Source: Pseudoxanthomonas dokdonensis (GTDB lineage: Bacteria; Pseudomonadota; Gammaproteobacteria; Xanthomonadales; Xanthomonadaceae). Taken from it: a stretch of DNA of 64,000 nt. The position numbers and the translations under genes are program-made. The stretch covers positions 248,001-312,000 of the forward strand of contig NZ_LDJL01000011.1 of assembly GCF_001431405.1 (NCBI RefSeq), written 5' to 3'. Below are positions 1 to 8,012 of the stretch, piece by piece; within the stretch, counting starts at the first letter, position 1, and each line of letters starts with the position of its first letter. The notes below the pieces were generated by a model. The model worked only from the letters and a program-made list of their open reading frames with translations. It made no database searches and was not told where the DNA came from.

Positions 1-654
1 AACACCGCACTCAGCAGCGTGACGATGAACATCGACGCCGGCTACTCCGAACTGGAACCGCGCAGTGGCGAAAGCGCCTCCAGTCCGCTGCTGCGGGCAC
101 AGATCGAGTGGCAGCTGATGCCGCGCAGCAAGCTGCTCGCCAACCTCAGTTATGAGTTCGCCGACGCCACCCAGGACTTGATCCTGCGGGCGGACCAGCC
201 GGTGCCGCCAGTCAATCCGGGCAACCCGGGCATCGGCAACCCGGATAATCCGGATCTGCAGATCGTGCCGGACATCTTCAAACAGAAGCGCGGGATGCTC
301 GGTTACGAGTACGAAGGCGACCGCCTCAACGTGCTGGTCCAGCCTTATTACGAACAGCTGCGCTACATCCGCGACGATTCGTTCGATCAGAACAGCTACG
401 GTGGCCAGGCCTCCGCGCGCTACCAGCTCAGGCAGACCTGGTACCTCAACCTGCTGCTGGCTCGCCAGCAGCGCGAGTTCATCGACGCCAGCCGCGACGA
501 TCGCGACACCACCATTGGCGCGGGCCTGGAGGCCAGGTTCAGCCGCCACTGGGGTGCGCAGTTCGATTACCAGTACCGCAAGCGCGACAGCAATGTCGGC
601 GGCCAGAACTACACCGAGAACGTCGTCGCGCTGGCGTTTACCTATTTCCGCTGA
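1..654 (+). CDS. Outer-membrane beta-barrel protein of an exopolysaccharide locus, 5' partial
   Basis: The reading frame is open to the left edge, so only the C-terminal part (about 217 residues) is present; an internal GTG at 19 is probably not the start. The residues alternate polar and hydrophobic with many aromatic residues (for example YEYEGDRLNVLVQPYYEQLRY), and the protein ends in VALAFTYFR, as expected for the last strands of a barrel. A Pro/Asn/Gly-rich insertion (residues about 67-80) looks like an extracellular loop. The position directly before a polysaccharide deacetylase and glycosyltransferases recalls the barrel-like EpsL/'PEP-CTERM system associated' proteins (TIGR03016-type) of exosortase loci, which may help polymer cross the outer membrane. 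The family call is by pattern and context only. Confidence 0.6.
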   Translation, partial: NTALSSVTMNIDAGYSELEPRSGESASSPLLRAQIEWQLMPRSKLLANLSYEFADATQDLILRADQPVPPVNPGNPGIGNPDNPDLQIVPDIFKQKRGMLGYEYEGDRLNVLVQPYYEQLRYIRDDSFDQNSYGGQASARYQLRQTWYLNLLLARQQREFIDASRDDRDTTIGAGLEARFSRHWGAQFDYQYRKRDSNVGGQNYTENVVALAFTYFR

Positions 655-658
655 ACCC

Positions 659-1513
659 ATGTCCCCCTCGCCTTCCCCGATTGGCGGCAACGCCGCTGCA
701 GCCAACATGCCGGGTACACGCCCGCGTCGGGTGCGCGCCGGCGTGGCGCTGATGTACCACGCCCTGGCCAACGGCGGCCAGGTGCCGGCCGGACAGGATC
801 CGGTCTACACGTTGCCCTTGCAGCGCTTCGAACAACAGCTGGACCATCTGCGCGCCGATGGTGGCGGCGGCTCGGCGATTGACTGGCTGGCCGGCCGCAA
901 TGATGCGCGCACCCTGCTTAGTTTCGACGACGGCCATCTCAGCAACTACACGCTGGCGTTTCCCGCGCTGGTTTCGCGTGGGATGACCGCGGACTTTTTC
1001 GTCAATCCGGTCATGGTGGGCAAGCCGGGGTTTGCCGACTGGTCGCAGCTGCGTGAGATGGCCGATGCAGGCATGTCGATCCAGTCGCATGGCCATGATC
1101 ATGTGTACTTCACCGGCATGTCGCGACAGCAACTGCGTGCCAGTCTGGTCGATTCGCGCCAGGCCATTTCGCAACGGATCGGTCAGCCGGTGACGTTGCT
1201 GGCTCCCCCGGGGGGACGGATGCCTCGCGGCCTGCTGGCATTGGCGCGCGAATGCGGCTACGCGCATGTATTTTCGTCACGGCCGGGCCTTGTCGGTGAT
1301 CCGGGCAACGGCGCCCGCATCTTCCCGCGACTGGCGATGACCCAGGCGGTCGGGATGGACGGGTTCGTCCACTGGGTCAAGGCCGATGCCAGCAGCCTGC
1401 GGCGCGAACAACTCCGCTATGGCGGCCTGGCGCTGGCCAAGCGATTGCTGGGCGACCAGCACTACGAACGCCTGCGCGGCAGGCTCATCGCGACCTTGCG
1501 GGGGACCTCGTGA
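659..1513 (+). CDS. Polysaccharide deacetylase (NodB/CE4 fold), exopolysaccharide locus
   Basis: A 284-residue protein. The ATG at 659 follows the previous stop by four bases, although the frame is open further upstream. NodB-type motifs are present: LLSFDDG (the catalytic Asp and a metal-binding Asp), SHGHDH (zinc-binding His pair) and LLAPPGGR (the substrate-groove motif). Such enzymes remove N- or O-acetyl groups from polysaccharides; a 'PEP-CTERM locus' subfamily (TIGR03006) exists, and the neighbours here fit it. No signal peptide is obvious, so it may act on lipid-linked or cytoplasmic intermediates. It overlaps the following glycosyltransferase by GTGA, indicating translational coupling. 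The exact substrate cannot be read from the sequence. Confidence 0.85.
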   Translation: MSPSPSPIGGNAAAANMPGTRPRRVRAGVALMYHALANGGQVPAGQDPVYTLPLQRFEQQLDHLRADGGGGSAIDWLAGRNDARTLLSFDDGHLSNYTLAFPALVSRGMTADFFVNPVMVGKPGFADWSQLREMADAGMSIQSHGHDHVYFTGMSRQQLRASLVDSRQAISQRIGQPVTLLAPPGGRMPRGLLALARECGYAHVFSSRPGLVGDPGNGARIFPRLAMTQAVGMDGFVHWVKADASSLRREQLRYGGLALAKRLLGDQHYERLRGRLIATLRGTS

Positions 1514-2673
1514 GCGTGGTGTTCTGGCTGTCGCTGGCGGCGATCGGCTTTACCTATGCCGGCTATCCCGTGCTGATGGCGGCGCTGGCGCGCTGGCGGC
1601 CGCTGCCACTGCATTGGCAGGCGCAGACGCCAGCGATGGACGTGGTGCTGGTCGTCCACGGCGGCGCCGATGCGCTCGCGGCGAAACTGGAAAACCTGCT
1701 GGCGCTGGACTATCCCGCCGACGCACTGACCATCCACGTATTCTGTGACGGCTGCCCGGCCTCGGCGGCGGTCGCGCAGCGCCATGCCAGTGCACGGATC
1801 AAGGTCACCGTTTTCCCACAGCGGCGCGGCAAGTCGGCCTGCCTGGGCGATGCTCTGCCAACCCTGAGCGCACCACTGGTGATGTTCAACGATGTACGCC
1901 AGCGCACCGATGCCGGTGCCGCCAAAGCGTTGGCCGCCGCCCTCGCCGACCCCACAGTGGGCGCCGCCAGCGGTGAGCTGGTGCTGCAGGCCGACAGCGG
2001 CTTCGGCCAGGGCGTCGACGCCTACTGGCGCTACGAAAAATTCATCCGTCGCATGGAAAGCCGCAGTGGCTCGATCGTCGGTGTCACAGGAGCGATTTAC
2101 GCCGCGCGCCGCGAACTGATCCCGACCGTGCCTGCCGGCCTGATTCTCGACGACATGTGGATTCCGCTGGCGATCGCCCAGCGCGGCGCGCGGGTGGTCT
2201 TTGTCAGCGACGCACTGGCCTTTGATCGCGCCAGCGCCGACGCCGCAGCCGAACAGCGACGCAAGCGGCGGACGCTGGCCGGCAACTTCCAGTTGATCCA
2301 TCGGCAACCGGCGCTGGCCATTCCCGGCGCACACCCGTTGGCGTGGCGGTTGTGGGGCCACAAATGGTCGCGGCTGCTGGCGCCGTGGCTGCTGCTGCTG
2401 GCGCTGCTCGGCAACCTGTGGCTGGCGATTGCCGGCAGCGCGTTCTACCAGGCCTTGCTGGCGCTGCAGCTGGTGGCCTATCTGGCCGCCTGGCTGGGCC
2501 TGCGCAGACCGGCACTAGCCTCACGCCATGCAGCAGTCCGCCTGGCCAGTGCCTTCGTCAGTCTCAACGCCAGCGCCATGTGGGCGCTGCTGGACTATCT
2601 GAGGAATCCACAGGGTTTCCTGTGGCAGACCACCCCGATCAAGGACGTGCCGTCCAGGGACATGCCGCAATGA
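1510..2673 (+). CDS. Membrane glycosyltransferase, family 2 (cellulose/hyaluronan synthase-like)
   Basis: A 387-residue protein starting at GTG 1510 within the stop of the deacetylase gene. It has one N-terminal membrane segment (residues about 3-25), a cytoplasmic GT-A domain and a cluster of hydrophobic helices near 295-345. GT2-type signatures are visible: an NDV motif in MFNDVRQRTD for sugar-nucleotide/metal binding, ILDDMW as the acceptor-side acidic motif, and a basic QRRKRRTLAGN segment in the place of the QxxRW motif of processive synthases. This suggests addition of sugars to a lipid-linked or growing chain at the inner membrane. The next gene starts inside its stop codon (ATGA). Donor and linkage are unknown, and the QxxRW motif is degenerate, so processivity is uncertain. 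Confidence 0.8.
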   Translation: MSVVFWLSLAAIGFTYAGYPVLMAALARWRPLPLHWQAQTPAMDVVLVVHGGADALAAKLENLLALDYPADALTIHVFCDGCPASAAVAQRHASARIKVTVFPQRRGKSACLGDALPTLSAPLVMFNDVRQRTDAGAAKALAAALADPTVGAASGELVLQADSGFGQGVDAYWRYEKFIRRMESRSGSIVGVTGAIYAARRELIPTVPAGLILDDMWIPLAIAQRGARVVFVSDALAFDRASADAAAEQRRKRRTLAGNFQLIHRQPALAIPGAHPLAWRLWGHKWSRLLAPWLLLLALLGNLWLAIAGSAFYQALLALQLVAYLAAWLGLRRPALASRHAAVRLASAFVSLNASAMWALLDYLRNPQGFLWQTTPIKDVPSRDMPQ

Positions 2674-3899
2674 GTGCCTCGCCGCTGAAGCGCGTCGTCT
2701 ACGTGGTATCGCTGTTTCCCTGCTGGTCGGAGACCTTCATCGTCCGCGAGATCAATGCACTGCTGGAAAACGGCGTCGATGTGCGCATCGTGTCATTGAA
2801 GGCGCCGAGCGAGGCGCTGGTGCAAAGCGATGCCCAGGCGCTGCTGCCGCGGGTACGCCATCCTCGTTCGCTGCTGCATGCGCTGTCCGGCGCCTGCCAG
2901 GCGCTGCTGCACGCGCCCGCCGCGACACTGTCGACCCTGGGCCAGGTGATCGCTGGCCACTGGCGCAGTCCGGCGGTACTCGGCAAGTCACTGGGCGCAT
3001 GGCTGCGCGGGCTCGAGCACTATCCGTGGCTGAAGCGCTTCTCGCCACAGATCATCCATGCCCACTGGGCGACCTACCCGTCGACCGCGGCATGGGCCCT
3101 GGGCAAGGTGCTGGACCTGCCCTTCAGCTTCACCTGCCACGCCCATGACATTTTCACCGAACGCCAGCTGATTGCCCGCAAAATCCACGACGCCGCATTG
3201 GCGGTGACCATTTCCCGCTTCAACGTCGACTGGTTGAGCGAGCGTGAAACCGGCGCCGCACGCGACAAGCTCAAAGTCATCCATTGCGGCGTTGATCTGG
3301 ATGCCAACACCTGGCAGTCCGAAGACCGCGCCAGCAACACCATCCTGGCGGTGGGCCGGCTGGATCCCATCAAGGGCTTCGCCACCCTGATCCGGGCGCT
3401 GGGCCTGCTCAAGCAGGCCGGCCAGCCGTTCCATTGCCGGTTGCTGGGTTCCGGACCGCTGGAAAACGAATTGCGCCAGTTGTCGTCTTCGCTCGGCCTG
3501 GATCAGCAGATCGAATTCAGCGGTGCACAGCCGCAGGCGGTGGTCCGCCAGTGGATGAACGAAGCGGCGCTGTTCGTGCTGCCATCGGAGGTCGCCGCCG
3601 ATGGCAACCGTGACGGCATTCCGGTGGCGCTGATGGAAGCAATGGCGACCGGCTGTCCGGTGATCAGCACCCGGGTTTCCGGCATCCCTGAATTGATTGA
3701 CGACCAGCACGACGGCCTGCTGGTCGAACCCGCGCAGCCGCAGGCCCTGGCCGACGCCATGCAACGGCTGCTGACTGACACGACGTTGCGCGCCCGCGTT
3801 ACCCGCGGTGCGCGCGACAGGATTGAACGCGACTTTGATGCACGCAGGGAAGCACGCAAGTTGCAGGACAACATGGAGGCGATACTGGATGAGTGCTAG
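2670..3899 (+). CDS. Glycosyltransferase family 4 (GT-B), first of three
   Basis: A 409-residue cytoplasmic GT-B enzyme. The N-terminal half carries acceptor-site features (SFTCHAHDIF). The C-terminal half has the usual GT4 pattern: ILAVGRLDPIKGF, a GAQP loop, then the EX7E-like nucleotide-sugar site around DGIPVALMEAMATGCPVIST and GIPELI. WcaL/colanic-acid type and 'exosortase-associated' transferases look alike. ATG 2670 overlaps the previous stop by four bases, and the end overlaps the next gene by 11 bases, so the genes are co-translated. It probably adds one sugar to the lipid-linked repeat unit; which sugar cannot be inferred. Confidence 0.85.
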   Translation: MSASPLKRVVYVVSLFPCWSETFIVREINALLENGVDVRIVSLKAPSEALVQSDAQALLPRVRHPRSLLHALSGACQALLHAPAATLSTLGQVIAGHWRSPAVLGKSLGAWLRGLEHYPWLKRFSPQIIHAHWATYPSTAAWALGKVLDLPFSFTCHAHDIFTERQLIARKIHDAALAVTISRFNVDWLSERETGAARDKLKVIHCGVDLDANTWQSEDRASNTILAVGRLDPIKGFATLIRALGLLKQAGQPFHCRLLGSGPLENELRQLSSSLGLDQQIEFSGAQPQAVVRQWMNEAALFVLPSEVAADGNRDGIPVALMEAMATGCPVISTRVSGIPELIDDQHDGLLVEPAQPQALADAMQRLLTDTTLRARVTRGARDRIERDFDARREARKLQDNMEAILDEC

Positions 3900-5058
3900 A
3901 CGACTACTGGTGGTGACCGACGAGATGGAGGTCGGCGGCAGCCAGCGCCAGATCAGCTATCTGCTGGAGGCATTGGATCGCAGCCAATGGCAGCCGGAGC
4001 TGCTGTACTTCCGCCATGACTCTTTCCTGGTCCACCAGCTGCGGGCCAATGGCATCACCGTGCACCACATCGCCAAGCGCGGCCGTCTTGATCCGCGCTT
4101 CCTGCTGGCCTATGCCCGGTTGCTGCGGCAACGGCGGTTCGACGTCGTCCATGCGTTCTCGCTGACCGCCGAGCTGTGGACCCTGCTGGCCAGCTATCTT
4201 TACCTGACCCCGCTGGTACTGGTGGCGTCGATGCGCGGCATGTACCTGGATCATCCCGACTGGTTCTGGCGCATCAAGCGTTTCGTCCTGCAACGCAGCG
4301 ACGCGATCATCTCCAACTCGCGCGCGGGTGCCGAAGCGGCCGCGCAGCGGGCGCGCATTCCGTTGCGCAAGTTCGACGTGATTCCCAACGGCATCCCGCC
4401 AAGCGCGCCCCTGCCACCCGGCGAGGCCGACATCATCCGGCGCGCGATGGGAGCGCCGGCCAATCGCTGCATCGCCCTGTTTGTCGGACGCCTGGTCAAG
4501 GCCAAGAACCTGGCTTGCCTGCTACGCGCCATGGCCGAGCTGCCAGTCGGGCAGCGGCCCTGGGTGGCGCTGGCCGGCAACGGACCGTTGCGCGATGAGA
4601 TCGAGCAACTACGCGAACAGCTGGGGCTGGTCGATGACATCCGTTTCCTCGGCGAACGCGATGATGCCGGACGGTTGATGAAAACTGCCGACTTCCTGGT
4701 GTTGCCCTCCTCCAACGAAGGCATGTCCAACGTGGTGATGGAAGCGATGGAATGCGGCTGCCCGGTGATTGCCTCGCGGGTGGGCGGCAATCCGGAACTG
4801 ATCGAGGACCACGCAAGTGGCCTGCTGTTCGACGATGATGATCACCGGCAACTGTCGGCATTGCTGCATCAGTACTGCAGCCAGCCGCAGCTGCGTGCGC
4901 GGATGGCAAGCGGCGCCCAGGCGCAAGTCAAGGCGCGCTACAGTGTGGTGCGGATGGCCACTGACACCGCCGCCGTCTACCAGCGTTGTCTGTCAGCGGA
5001 TGCGCCGGGACTGGCGGTCGCCGATGCCTGTGTCGCGGAAAAGGAGCCACGCTCGTGA
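3889..5058 (+). CDS. Glycosyltransferase family 4 (GT-B), second of three
   Basis: A 389-residue GT-B protein; ATG 3889 overlaps the preceding gene by 11 bases. Visible motifs are an N-terminal GGSQRQ glycine-rich loop, a linker NGIPP, the C-domain start LFVGRLVKAKN, GNGPLRDE, and the donor site SSNEGMSNVVMEAMECGCPVIAS with both conserved glutamates of the EX7E motif. Close relatives occur in exosortase-type exopolysaccharide clusters (TIGR03088-like). It ends within the GTG start of the asparagine-synthetase-like gene. The role inferred is transfer of one sugar in repeat-unit assembly on the cytoplasmic side. Confidence 0.85.
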   Translation: MSARRLLVVTDEMEVGGSQRQISYLLEALDRSQWQPELLYFRHDSFLVHQLRANGITVHHIAKRGRLDPRFLLAYARLLRQRRFDVVHAFSLTAELWTLLASYLYLTPLVLVASMRGMYLDHPDWFWRIKRFVLQRSDAIISNSRAGAEAAAQRARIPLRKFDVIPNGIPPSAPLPPGEADIIRRAMGAPANRCIALFVGRLVKAKNLACLLRAMAELPVGQRPWVALAGNGPLRDEIEQLREQLGLVDDIRFLGERDDAGRLMKTADFLVLPSSNEGMSNVVMEAMECGCPVIASRVGGNPELIEDHASGLLFDDDDHRQLSALLHQYCSQPQLRARMASGAQAQVKARYSVVRMATDTAAVYQRCLSADAPGLAVADACVAEKEPRS

Positions 5059-6839
5059 ACCCGGCTGACAGCATTCGAGGCGATTTCATCGTCGCGGCCG
5101 GACCGCGCGCATATGAATGGTTGAGCCAGCTCGGCGGTTTCGACGTCCACAAGGCCGGTCCGTCGCTGTGGCTTGCCACCCGCGGTGCGGTACTCCGCGG
5201 CAACAACGCGCAAGGCATGACGTGGGCAGCACTGGCGGATCTGATAGAGGGCGACGTCGGTGCGGTCGAACTGGATGACGACAGCTTCCCGCAGCGGCAC
5301 TGGCGTGGTCGCTTCGCGCATGCCATGTGGTCCGCGGACAGCAACCGCATCCAACTGTTAACCGACCACTTCAGCTCAGTGCCGCTGTACTGGTACCAGC
5401 GCGACGGCCACCACGCTGTCGCCAGCGACCTGCGCCTGTTGCTGGATGCACCGGGCGTGCGCCGCGAGCCCGACCTGCGAGCGGTCTACCACTACCTCAA
5501 CTTCACCTGCATACCGGCGCCGCTGACGATCTGCAGCGACATCCAGAAGGTCGAACCGGGCACCCGCCTGAGCCTGGATGGCAGCCGCCATTCCAGCGTT
5601 CGCTACTACCTGCCCGAGTATCCGGAGGATCTGCAAGGCAGCGACGAGGCATTGGCCGACGAGTTGCGCCAGCGGATCGTCGCCAGCGTGCAGGCTTTCC
5701 GGCCGCACAGCGATGCTGGCTGGGGCTGCTTCCTGAGTGGCGGTACCGACAGCAGCAGCATTGTCAGCATTCTTGCGCGGCAGCAGCTGTCACCGGTACA
5801 CAGCTGTTCGATCGGCTTCCGTGAAGCCGGCTATGACGAACTGGATTTCGCCCGGCTTGCCGGCGAAGCCTGCGGCGCCCGTACCCATCTGGCCCAGGTC
5901 GACCAGACCCGTGCGCTGGCGCTGCTGGATACCGTGGTCGAGGCCTACGATCAACCGTTCGGCAACGCCTCGGCGGTGCCGACGCTGGCCTGCGCCGAGC
6001 TGGGCCATGCGCAGGGTTTCTCGTTGATGCTGGGCGGTGATGGCGGCGACGAGGTGTTTGGCGGCAACCAGCGTTACGCCAAGGATCGGGTGATGCAGGG
6101 CTTCCATGATCTGCCATCACCACTCAAGAAGGCTGCCAGCGCGGTCGGCGAATGGGTGGGCGGTGGCAACAACCACCTGCTCAACCGGGTCCGCAACTTC
6201 ACCCGTCGCGGTTCATTGCCCAACCCGGATCGGTTCTACACCGACGACTCGTTCGCATCGGATTACTACACCGAACTGCTGACCCCGCAATTGCGCCAGC
6301 AGGTGCCGCAGGAAGCGTCGCTGGAAGCGATGCGCCAGATCTACAACCTGGGAGCTCCAGCGGCGCCGCTGCACCGGATCATGCGGCTGGACCTGCTGAT
6401 GGCCATCGCCCAGAACGATCTGGTCAAGGTTCACCGCGCCTGCAGGCAGCACGGCGTATCAGCGCGTTTTCCGTTGCTGGATACCCAGCTGGTGGACTTC
6501 TGCGGCCGGCTGGCAGCACGCTACAAGGTCCGCGGACTGAAGAAGCGCTATCTGTTCAAGCAGGCGATGGCCAGCATCCTGCCGGCCGAAATCCTCAGCA
6601 AGCGCAAGCAGGGCTTCGGCCTGCCGATCGCGATCTGGATGAAGGACGACCCGGCACTGCAGGCCCGGGTCCGCGACGTCCTGCTGGACGAAAGGACCCG
6701 CGAGCGCGGCTGGATCAACCCGGAGTTCGTCAGCGCGCTGGTCAGGATGCACATGGATGGTGGCTGGGATCACTCCAATGCGATCTGGCAGCTGCTGATT
6801 CTTGAACTATGGATGCGGAGATACATGGATGCAAAGTAA
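5055..6839 (+). CDS. Asparagine-synthetase-like amide ligase lacking the glutaminase cysteine
   Basis: A 594-residue protein; GTG 5055 overlaps the previous stop (GTGA), and no start giving the usual Met-Cys-Gly beginning exists. The C-terminal synthetase domain is intact: the ATP pyrophosphatase loop is SGGTDSSS (residues about 231-238), with LGGDGGDEVFGGN and KRKQGFGLP downstream. The N-terminal domain keeps the fold of class II glutamine amidotransferases (for example LLTDHFSSVPLYW and AVASDLRLLL) but has lost the Cys2 nucleophile that releases ammonia from glutamine. Relatives without glutaminase activity (beta-lactam synthetase, lasso-peptide cyclase) join a different amine to an AMP-activated carboxylate. 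An amidation or amide-ligation role on the polysaccharide or peptide is inferred. Confidence 0.8.
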   Translation: MNPADSIRGDFIVAAGPRAYEWLSQLGGFDVHKAGPSLWLATRGAVLRGNNAQGMTWAALADLIEGDVGAVELDDDSFPQRHWRGRFAHAMWSADSNRIQLLTDHFSSVPLYWYQRDGHHAVASDLRLLLDAPGVRREPDLRAVYHYLNFTCIPAPLTICSDIQKVEPGTRLSLDGSRHSSVRYYLPEYPEDLQGSDEALADELRQRIVASVQAFRPHSDAGWGCFLSGGTDSSSIVSILARQQLSPVHSCSIGFREAGYDELDFARLAGEACGARTHLAQVDQTRALALLDTVVEAYDQPFGNASAVPTLACAELGHAQGFSLMLGGDGGDEVFGGNQRYAKDRVMQGFHDLPSPLKKAASAVGEWVGGGNNHLLNRVRNFTRRGSLPNPDRFYTDDSFASDYYTELLTPQLRQQVPQEASLEAMRQIYNLGAPAAPLHRIMRLDLLMAIAQNDLVKVHRACRQHGVSARFPLLDTQLVDFCGRLAARYKVRGLKKRYLFKQAMASILPAEILSKRKQGFGLPIAIWMKDDPALQARVRDVLLDERTRERGWINPEFVSALVRMHMDGGWDHSNAIWQLLILELWMRRYMDAK

Positions 6840-8010
6840 GACACGCCCGCTGCACGTACTGATGGTGCTGGAAGCCGCTTACCCGGCCTGGAAAGGAGGC
6901 GGCGCCGAAGCCCAGGTGCGCACGTTGAGTCGGGGCCTGCGCCGGCGCGGACATCGGGTCACCGTTGTCGTGCCGCGGTTGCGCTGGGGCCCGCAGGAGA
7001 CTTTGTCACGGCTGGATGGCGTGCCGGTCTACCGGCTCAGCTATCCGCGGGTGCCGATGCTGTCCGGTCCGTTGATGTGGCTGGCGCTGGCACTGTTCCT
7101 GTGGCGGCGGCGCGACAAGTACGACGCCTGGCATGTGCATATCGCCCATCACATGGCGGCCGTCTGCGCGGTACTGGGCAAGGCCCTGGACCAGCGCGTG
7201 CTGACCAAGGTATCGGGTTGGTGGGAACTTGAAAAAGGCACGCTGGCACCGCGCCCGAAACCGCTCAACCGACTGGCGCGCCTGCTGCTCGGCAGTACCG
7301 CGCAATGGCAGGCGATCAGCCAGCGCATCGCCGCTACGCTGGTCGAACGTGGCATCGCCGCCGATCGCATCGTGCTGCTGCCCAACGCGGTCAACAGCGA
7401 ACGCTTCGCCCATATCCAGCACCCGCCGGAGGCGGCCACGCGTTTCGTCTTCATCGGCAGGCTGGAGCCGGAGAAAGACCTGATGATGCTGATGGAAGCG
7501 TTCGCCGAGACAGCCAGGGCGCATCCGGACGCACAGTTGCTGCTGGTTGGCAGCGGCAGCCTGGATGGCCCCCTGCGTGAGCGCGCACGTGCTTTCGGCA
7601 TCGAAGCCCAGGTGGTGTTTGCCGGCCATCGCGACGACATCGAGGCAATGCTGGCGCAGGCCAACGTCGGCGTGCTGTGCTCACGCATCGAAGGCCTGTC
7701 AAACACCCTGCTGGAATCAATGGCGGCCGGCCTGCCAATGGTCGCCAGCCGCATCAGCGGCAACGAGGATTTCATCCGCGACGGCGAGAACGGCTGGCTG
7801 TTCGATGCCGGCAATTGCGCCCAGTTGGCGCAGTGCCTGCGGCGGGCGGCCGACACCGATGGCCGGCAACGGCAGCAGATGGGTGAGAACGCGCGCCGCA
7901 GCGTGCACCAGCGCGCCGGGCTGGATACCATCCTGACCCGCCTGCTGGCGCTTTACGCAGGCAAGCCGGTCGCGCTGACGCCCTCCCCTGTCCCCAAGCA
8001 GAGCTACTGA
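6829..8010 (+). CDS. Glycosyltransferase family 4 (GT-B), third of three
   Basis: A 393-residue GT-B enzyme. ATG 6829 overlaps the preceding gene by 11 bases, the same spacing as at 3889. It has the glycine-rich acceptor loop GGGAEAQ, VSGWWELEKG, the linker LPNAVNSERF, and the C-domain motifs FIGRLEPEKD, GSGSLDGPL and the EX7E donor site SRIEGLSNTLLESMAAGLPMVAS. It is the third GT4 in the operon, which points to a repeat unit of several different sugars. It is followed two bases later by the second amidotransferase. Donor specificity is not readable. Confidence 0.85.
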   Translation: MQSKTRPLHVLMVLEAAYPAWKGGGAEAQVRTLSRGLRRRGHRVTVVVPRLRWGPQETLSRLDGVPVYRLSYPRVPMLSGPLMWLALALFLWRRRDKYDAWHVHIAHHMAAVCAVLGKALDQRVLTKVSGWWELEKGTLAPRPKPLNRLARLLLGSTAQWQAISQRIAATLVERGIAADRIVLLPNAVNSERFAHIQHPPEAATRFVFIGRLEPEKDLMMLMEAFAETARAHPDAQLLLVGSGSLDGPLRERARAFGIEAQVVFAGHRDDIEAMLAQANVGVLCSRIEGLSNTLLESMAAGLPMVASRISGNEDFIRDGENGWLFDAGNCAQLAQCLRRAADTDGRQRQQMGENARRSVHQRAGLDTILTRLLALYAGKPVALTPSPVPKQSY

Positions 8011-8012
8011 CG

